From Candidatus Methylomirabilota bacterium (GTDB taxonomy: Bacteria; Methylomirabilota; Methylomirabilia; Methylomirabilales; 2-02-FULL-66-22), in NCBI GenBank assembly GCA_026387775.1, contig JAPLLC010000013.1, positions 1 to 42,093 on the forward strand: a stretch of DNA of 42,093 nt, given 5' to 3'. Made by a program: the position numbers and the translations under genes. Below the pieces are notes generated by a model, which saw nothing but the letters and a program-made list of their open reading frames with translations, did not search any database and was not told where the DNA came from. Within the stretch, counting starts at the first letter, position 1, and each line of letters starts with the position of its first letter. Of the stretch, positions 36,497 to 42,093 are shown piece by piece.

Positions 36497-36597
36497 CCAA
36501 TGCAAATTCCCAATGACCAATGACCAATGACCAATCCGAAACAGCTCGCCTAGCGAGCGTACTACCATTGGTCATTGGGAATTGGCCATTGGTTATT
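36492..36597. repeat. About 106-bp inverted-repeat element with CCAATGA heptads
   Basis: AATGACCAATGCAAATTCCCAATGACCAAT (36492-36521) followed by two more GACCAAT units, versus reverse complement of 36567-36597, AATAACCAATGGCCAATTCCCAATGACCAAT; central GCTCGC-CTA-GCGAGC hairpin (36544-36558). Confidence 0.75.
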
Positions 36598-36643
36598 GAC
36601 GCTCGAGACGCCGCGATCCGCGCGGGGGGGGGAAGGAGGGGAG

Positions 36644-38032
36644 ATGGCTAGGGAGGTCGCCAAGGTCCTCGTGGTCGAAGACGATCGGGAGATGCTGGAG
36701 ATGGTCCGCGAGCACCTCGAGGGGGAAGGGTATACGGTGGTGGCGCTTGGCAGCGCGACCGAGGCGATGGCGATGCTTCGCCGGGAGTCCTGTGACGTCG
36801 TGGTGGCCGACCTGCGGATGCCTGACGGCGACGGGATGGAGGTGCTCCGGATTGCCCGCGAAACGCAAGGACAGGCCCTCACTATTCTCATCACCGCCTT
36901 CGGGACGATCGAGACCGCCATCCAGGCCATCCGGGAGGGAGCCTACGATTACCTCACCAAGCCGTTCGCCCTGGAGGAGATCAGCCTCCTCCTGACAAAG
37001 GGCCTGGAGGCTCGGCAACTGCGGGAAGAGAATCGGCGGCTCCGCGAGGAAGTGACCGACCGGTACCGATTCGACAATCTACTGGGGGCGAGCCCGGCCA
37101 TGCAGACCGTCTTCTCCCGCATCCGGCAGGCCGCGCCGAGCGATGTCAACGTCCTCATCACCGGCGAGAGCGGGACGGGGAAGGAGCTGGTGGCCAAGGC
37201 GCTGCATTTCAACAGCGCGCGGGCAAAGCGGCCCTTCGTCCCGATCAACTGCGCCGCCGTGCCGGCGGGACTCCTCGAGAGCGAACTGTTCGGGCATGTG
37301 AAAGGGGCCTTCACCGGGGCCGTGGGAGGCCGGCGGGGCCTGTTCCGGGAAGCCAATGGCGGTACGCTGTTTCTCGACGAGATCGGCGACATGGCGCCGG
37401 AGCTCCAGGCCAAACTGCTCCGGACGATCGAGGACCGGACCGTGCGCCCGGTGGGAAGCGACGAGAGCCTCCCCCTGGATGTCCGGCTGGTCGCGGCCAC
37501 CAACCAGGACCTCCCTGCCCGCATCCGGGAAGGCCGGTTTCGCGAGGACCTCTACTATCGGCTCGCAGTCATTCCCATCCATCTTCCCCCCCTGCGCGAG
37601 CGGAAAGACGACCTCCCGCTCCTGGCGGAACACTTTCTCCGTCGTGCCACCGTCGCGGCGAACAAGTCCATCGGCGGCTTCACCCCTGACGCCATGGCCG
37701 CGCTGCTCAGACATCCATGGCCGGGAAACGTCCGCGAGCTAGAGAACGTGGTGCAGCGGGCCGTGACGCTCACGGCCGAGGGCCGAGTGCTCCCGGATGC
37801 GCTGTTGCTGGAGCTTGCCGCTTCCCCCCGGCAAGCCGTGTCTCTTGGCCAGATGGCCGGGCGACCCACCCTGCGCGCCCTGGCGGCCGAATACGTTTCC
37901 CTCATCCTCCAGGAAACCGGCGGAGACAAGGCCAGGGCGGCGGGGGTCCTCGGAATCAGCAGGCGGACCCTCTATCGGTGGGATCGCCAGCCGGAAAACC
38001 GTGACAGCGTGTCACAAACCGAGACAGACTGA
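36644..38032 (+). CDS. Sigma54-dependent NtrC-family response regulator
   Basis: Receiver VLVVEDDREM; AAA+ GESGTGKELVAKALH; GAFTGA motif; C-terminal Fis-type HTH AAGVLGISRRTLYRW. Confidence 0.96.
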   Translation: MAREVAKVLVVEDDREMLEMVREHLEGEGYTVVALGSATEAMAMLRRESCDVVVADLRMPDGDGMEVLRIARETQGQALTILITAFGTIETAIQAIREGAYDYLTKPFALEEISLLLTKGLEARQLREENRRLREEVTDRYRFDNLLGASPAMQTVFSRIRQAAPSDVNVLITGESGTGKELVAKALHFNSARAKRPFVPINCAAVPAGLLESELFGHVKGAFTGAVGGRRGLFREANGGTLFLDEIGDMAPELQAKLLRTIEDRTVRPVGSDESLPLDVRLVAATNQDLPARIREGRFREDLYYRLAVIPIHLPPLRERKDDLPLLAEHFLRRATVAANKSIGGFTPDAMAALLRHPWPGNVRELENVVQRAVTLTAEGRVLPDALLLELAASPRQAVSLGQMAGRPTLRALAAEYVSLILQETGGDKARAAGVLGISRRTLYRWDRQPENRDSVSQTETD

Positions 38033-38035
38033 CAC
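38001..38035. promoter_or_regulatory. Candidate enhancer-binding site cluster (UAS)
   Basis: Palindrome GTGACA-GCG-TGTCAC (38001-38015) plus a third half-site TGACAC (38030-38035). Confidence 0.4.
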
Positions 38036-38207
38036 AGGCGTGATTTTGTAAGGGTTTCCTTCCTTCCTGCGCCAATCCTTTTCGTTCCAGGCTGACAACG
38101 CTTCTCTCTCGCAGACGCCGTCCAGGCCGTGCCGGATGCCTGGGGCGGTCCGGTAACTCCTCGTGCCTACGAGGCTTGACACGGTTCGCGCGCTTCTCGG
38201 ATGTCGC

Positions 38208-38223
38208 TGGCATTCCCCTTGCT
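38208..38223 (+). promoter_or_regulatory. Candidate sigma54 -24/-12 promoter
   Basis: TGGCATTCCCCTTGCT: GG at 38209-38210 and GC at 38221-38222 with the correct 10-nt interval. Confidence 0.5.
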
Positions 38224-38235
38224 CTTAGGAGGGGG

Positions 38236-38658
38236 ATGGGCGAATTCAAGGGAGCATTCATCACGACGAAACCGACGAAGATCTTGCTGGTCGAGGACGA
38301 CAAAGAGATGCGAGATCTCCTCGCAGAGGTGCTCAAGGTCGAGGGGTGCGATATCGCCGAGGCGGCCGATGGTGCGGAAGGCCTCCTCTGTCTTCATCGA
38401 GAGAGCTTCGACGCCATCATCCTGGACAAGAATATGCCCGGGCTGAGTGGCCTGGACCTGTTGCCGGGGATCCGGACGATCTGTCCTCGGACCCCCGTCA
38501 TCCTCATCACGGCGTTTGGGGACGCGCAGGCGTACCTGGATGCCAGGCAGAAGGGCGCGTTCGAGTTTCTCTTCAAGCCTTTCCGTATGGAGGATCTCGT
38601 TGCCGTGCTCCGCCAGGCGCTGGCCTCTCAGGGGTCGCCGGCAGGGCCGAGAGCGTGA
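38236..38658 (+). CDS. Single-domain response regulator receiver
   Basis: KILLVEDDKEMRDLLAEVL, IILDKNMPGLSGLDLLPG, ITAFGD, FKPFRMED; GGAGGGGG RBS. Confidence 0.92.
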   Translation: MGEFKGAFITTKPTKILLVEDDKEMRDLLAEVLKVEGCDIAEAADGAEGLLCLHRESFDAIILDKNMPGLSGLDLLPGIRTICPRTPVILITAFGDAQAYLDARQKGAFEFLFKPFRMEDLVAVLRQALASQGSPAGPRA

Positions 38659-40544
38659 CCGTGGCCGGCAAGCGCCACCTGGAGCCGTGCGCGAATGGGG
38701 CGCGAAGATTGGGGGCCGTGCCATGCCCGGAGGCAGGGGTGGAGTTCTGCGTATGGGCTCCCCGCTGCCGGCAGGTCACGCTAGAGATCGTCGATCCCGA
38801 GCGAACCATGCTCCCGCTTCGACGGATGGAGGGGGGCTACTTCATCGGCACGGCGCAGGGCGGGGCCGGCGTGCGCTATCACTATCTTCTCGACGGGACG
38901 AGGCGCCGACCCGATCCGGCGGCCCGGGCCTTGCCGGATGGAGTGGACGGCCCGTCCGAGGTGGTGGACACATCGGCGCTTCCGCGGGCCGACACTTCGT
39001 GGCGAGGCGTGCCATTGCGAGACATGGTGATCTACGAGATCCATCTAGGGACCTTCACTCCCGAGGGGACCTTCGACGCCGTGATTCCCCGGCTAGAGGC
39101 GCTCCGGGACCTCGGCATCACGGCCATCGAACTGATGCCGGTGGCGAGCTTTCCCGGAGCGCGCAACTGGGGCTATGACGGGGTAGGGCTCTTCGCGCCC
39201 CAGCGCACCTATGGTGGTCCGGCCGGTCTGCAGCGTCTGGTGAATGCCTGTCACGCGCAGGGCGTGGCGGTGATTCTCGATGTGGTTTACAACCACCTCG
39301 GCCCCGAAGGAAACTACCTGGCCGAATTCGGTCCCTATTTCACCGATCGGTACAAGACCCCCTGGGGGCCGGCAATGAACTTCGACGGCGAGGGGTCTCG
39401 GGGCGTCCGCGATTTTGTCATCGGCAACGCCCTGTATTGGGTCCGGGAATACCACATCGATGGCCTCCGCCTGGATGCGGTCCACGGGATCTTTGACGCA
39501 TCCCCGATCCACATTCTTCGCGAGCTGAACGAAGCCGTACAGGCGGCCGCGCTCGAGCTGGGCCGCAGCGTGCCGGTGATCGCGGAAAGCGACCTCAACG
39601 ACCGGCGCGTGATCGATCCGGTCGACCGAGGCGGCTACGGCCTCGCGGGCCAGTGGCACGACGATTTTCATCACTGCCTCCACACGCTCCTCACCGGCGA
39701 GAGGAGCGGGTATTACGCGGACTTCGGCTCCCTCGATCAGCTGGCCAAGGCCTACACCGACGGCTTCGTGTACGATGGCAACTTCTCGGCCTACCGCGGG
39801 CGGCACCATGGGACGACGACGAGGGACCTCCCGGGAGAGCATTTCGTCGTGTGCGCACAGAATCACGATCAGGTAGGCAATCGGGCCCGGGGGGAGCGGC
39901 TGGGTACCCTGACGAATCTCGAAGGTCAGAAGCTCGCCGCTACGGCCGTCCTCCTTTCTCCTTTCGTCCCGCTTGTGTTCATGGGAGAGGAGTACGGGGA
40001 TCCCGCCCCCTTCCTCTTCTTCACCGACTTCGAGGATCCTGCCCTCCGCGAGGCCGTGAGCCGGGGGCGCCGCGAAGAATTCGCGGCCTTCGCATGGGAA
40101 GGAGAGACTCTCGACCCCCAGCATCGCGCGAGTTTCGACCGTTCCAGGCTGATCTGGGCCTGTCAGCAGCGGGAACCGCATCGCTGGTTGCGGGAGTACT
40201 ACCGGACTCTCCTGACCCTACGACGTCGACATCCGATGCTCGGCATTGGAGAGAAGAGGAATCTGAGGGTACGGGTACTCGATGAACAGATCCTGGTCGT
40301 CCTACGGAAGAGAGAGCCACGAGAAGCGACTCTCATAATTCTGTGTTTCGGTCTCGAGGACTGCGGTGTGCGCCTGGAAATACCACCGGGATCGTGGCGC
40401 CGCCTCTTGGACAGCGCAGACAAGCGGTTCGGGGGGAGCGGGGCCCAAAGTCCGCGCCTGCTCCGTGCCGGCAGTGACGGCCGGACAGACTTCGCGGCGC
40501 GCGCCAGGGGAGCCACGCTCTATCTCCTGGAGTCGACAGACTGA
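38655..40544 (+). CDS. treZ: Malto-oligosyltrehalose trehalohydrolase (GH13)
   Basis: YEIHLGTFTPEGTFDAVIPRLEALRDLGITAIELMPVASFPGARNWGYDGV; catalytic motifs DGLRLDAVHGI, VIAESDLND, QNHDQVGNRARGERL; GTGA overlap with preceding gene. Confidence 0.93.
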   Translation: MTVAGKRHLEPCANGARRLGAVPCPEAGVEFCVWAPRCRQVTLEIVDPERTMLPLRRMEGGYFIGTAQGGAGVRYHYLLDGTRRRPDPAARALPDGVDGPSEVVDTSALPRADTSWRGVPLRDMVIYEIHLGTFTPEGTFDAVIPRLEALRDLGITAIELMPVASFPGARNWGYDGVGLFAPQRTYGGPAGLQRLVNACHAQGVAVILDVVYNHLGPEGNYLAEFGPYFTDRYKTPWGPAMNFDGEGSRGVRDFVIGNALYWVREYHIDGLRLDAVHGIFDASPIHILRELNEAVQAAALELGRSVPVIAESDLNDRRVIDPVDRGGYGLAGQWHDDFHHCLHTLLTGERSGYYADFGSLDQLAKAYTDGFVYDGNFSAYRGRHHGTTTRDLPGEHFVVCAQNHDQVGNRARGERLGTLTNLEGQKLAATAVLLSPFVPLVFMGEEYGDPAPFLFFTDFEDPALREAVSRGRREEFAAFAWEGETLDPQHRASFDRSRLIWACQQREPHRWLREYYRTLLTLRRRHPMLGIGEKRNLRVRVLDEQILVVLRKREPREATLIILCFGLEDCGVRLEIPPGSWRRLLDSADKRFGGSGAQSPRLLRAGSDGRTDFAARARGATLYLLESTD

Positions 40545-40584
40545 TATGGGTCGGTGAGGCGAGCGGTATGGGGGCGGAGGAGTG

Positions 40585-40977
40585 ATGGCCATGGAAAAGA
40601 CTGCGTGCATCTTGGTCGTGGATGACGACACGGAGATGAGGGCCCTGCTGCTGGATGTTCTACGGAAAGAAGGGTACGAGGTCGCCGAAGCCAAGGACGG
40701 GGCGGATGCAGTCATCGCCTTGCGGGCCCGGGAGTACGATCTTGTCCTCATCGACAAGAACATGCCGGGCCCCAGCGGGCTGGATCTGCTGCCCGGGCTC
40801 CGTCGGGTCTGCCCGGGCTCCCAGTTCATCATGATGACCGCCTATGGGGACGTCCCGTCCTATATGGAAGCGGTCGAAAAAGGGGCCGCGGAGTTCCTCT
40901 TCAAGCCCTTTCGCATGGAGGAGCTGAAGACCGCGATCGCGAAGGCGCTCGGCGCCAATCCGGCCCGGCAGGGGTAA
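40585..40977 (+). CDS. Single-domain response regulator receiver
   Basis: ILVVDDDTEMRALLLDVLRKEGY, VLIDKNMPGPSGLDLLPG, FKPFRMEEL. Confidence 0.92.
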   Translation: MAMEKTACILVVDDDTEMRALLLDVLRKEGYEVAEAKDGADAVIALRAREYDLVLIDKNMPGPSGLDLLPGLRRVCPGSQFIMMTAYGDVPSYMEAVEKGAAEFLFKPFRMEELKTAIAKALGANPARQG

Positions 40978-40987
40978 GGGGCGGACC

Positions 40988-42093
40988 ATGTGGCGACGCT
41001 GGCTGTCTGCGATTGGGCGTGCCCTGGCGCGCAATCTCACGACGCGCTTGGTCATCCTGCTGATGCTGGCCCTCATGGTGATCACCGGAGTGTACGACTA
41101 CACGCGGCTGGTCCGGGTCCGCGAGAGCCTTGTGGCGCAGACCCAGGAGGACGAGCGAATCTTCGCGGAGACGCTTGCGCTCGCCGTTCGGCAGAACGTG
41201 CGCCGGGGGCGGACCACGGATGAGTTGAGCGAACTCCTGGAAGACATCCTGGCTCGCCCCGGCCTCGTGGCGGTGGTGATCTACGACCCGGAAGGCAAGG
41301 CCATCGCGGCGCGGCTCGCCGCCGGCTATCCCACCCCCGAGCCGGATGATGCCTTGCGGCAGGCGCTGGCCCGGCGGGAGCCCGCCTCCGGTCTGCTGCA
41401 AACCGACGCGGGGCAGATCCTTCGGTACATCCGGCCGTTCCGGTGGCCCGGGGGGCGGGGCGCGGCGATCGAGGTGCGACAGACTTTGCGAGAGACGGAG
41501 CGCGAGTTCCGGCGGGCGGCCCGGGAGAGCATTCTATCCCGGCTGGTGGTCCTGACTCTTTTTGTGGTCTCGGTGGTGGGACTCACGCGCTGGCACATCG
41601 GCCGCCCCATCCGGCTGCTGATGGCCGGGGCGCGGGCCATCGGGACGGGCGATCTGTCTTCGCGCATCGCGGTCAAGCGGCGAGACGAGATCGGGCAACT
41701 TGCCGAGGAATTCAACCGGATGGCGGAGAACCTCCAGGCGACACACGACGAACTCCTCCTCCAGGCCGAGGAGCGCCTGCGGCTGGAACGGGAGGTGCAT
41801 CAGGCTCAGAAGCTGGCCGTGGTGGGGATGCTGGCGGCGAAAGTGGCCCACGAGCTTGGAACGCCGCTGAATGTGATCTCGGGCCGGAGTGAAGTGCTCC
41901 AGCACGTCATCCCGTCCGCCCATCCGGAACGGCGCCACCTCGACGTGATCCTCAAGCAGGTGGAGCGGATCGACGGGATCATTCGAGCGCTTCTGCATTA
42001 CACGCGACCGCAGCGGCCGCGCCTCCGGCCTCTGCCGATCGAGCCCGTGATCCGCCGGGTGACGAACCTCCTCCTGGACCACAGTCGCCGCCA
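40988..42093 (+). CDS. Sensor histidine kinase, truncated by window end
   Basis: Open frame from ATG 40988 MWRRWLSAIGRALARNLTTRLVILLMLALMV...; HAMP-like GRPIRLLMAGARAIGTGDLSSRIAVKRRDEIGQLAEEFNRMAENL; H-box VAHELGTPLNVISGRSE; no stop before 42093. Confidence 0.92.
   Translation, partial: MWRRWLSAIGRALARNLTTRLVILLMLALMVITGVYDYTRLVRVRESLVAQTQEDERIFAETLALAVRQNVRRGRTTDELSELLEDILARPGLVAVVIYDPEGKAIAARLAAGYPTPEPDDALRQALARREPASGLLQTDAGQILRYIRPFRWPGGRGAAIEVRQTLRETEREFRRAARESILSRLVVLTLFVVSVVGLTRWHIGRPIRLLMAGARAIGTGDLSSRIAVKRRDEIGQLAEEFNRMAENLQATHDELLLQAEERLRLEREVHQAQKLAVVGMLAAKVAHELGTPLNVISGRSEVLQHVIPSAHPERRHLDVILKQVERIDGIIRALLHYTRPQRPRLRPLPIEPVIRRVTNLLLDHSRR

Noticed and set aside
34898-36568. 556-aa minus-strand ORF opposite the sensor kinase
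   Set aside because: Shadow ORF; the plus strand encodes clear H, N and G boxes.
1-42093. tRNA, rRNA, CRISPR arrays, prophage genes
   Set aside because: None recognised by eye; small or divergent RNAs could be missed without tRNAscan/Infernal.

Overview
GC-rich bacterial chromosomal window of transport and catabolic operons followed by a two-component/trehalose cluster. All calls come from reading the supplied ORFs and DNA; no database search was run. From left to right: (i) a minus-strand set with a truncated PfkB-type sugar kinase, a TctA/TctB/TctC tripartite transporter and an SDR, divergent from a second SDR; (ii) a LON-domain protein, a membrane protein with a histidine-kinase-like DHp segment whose phospho-acceptor position is Tyr, and a cupin; (iii) an 11-gene co-directional array headed by a LacI-type regulator (fructokinase-like kinase, two Zn-dehydrogenases, two FAD_oxidored-type flavoproteins, ABC sugar binding protein plus two permeases, DapA-like protein, SDR), a candidate polyol/sugar catabolic operon; (iv) URO-D-family, DinB, SDR and IolB genes; (v) a second sugar ABC set plus a WbuC-like cupin; (vi) a Dpp-type ABC set plus a D-aminoacylase; (vii) HK / NtrC-type regulator / receiver / TreZ / receiver / HK. 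No ABC ATPase gene is present in the window. Intergenic regions hold three small inverted-repeat (MITE-like) elements, two of them built from tandem 7-mers, and relics of hsdM, a transposase and an ABC permease. Perfect 13-15 bp hairpins follow all three ABC binding-protein genes. No rRNA, tRNA or CRISPR array was recognised. The best candidates for undescribed biology are the 7-mer inverted-repeat elements, the possible sigma54-controlled TreZ/two-component cluster, and the 11-gene catabolic operon.
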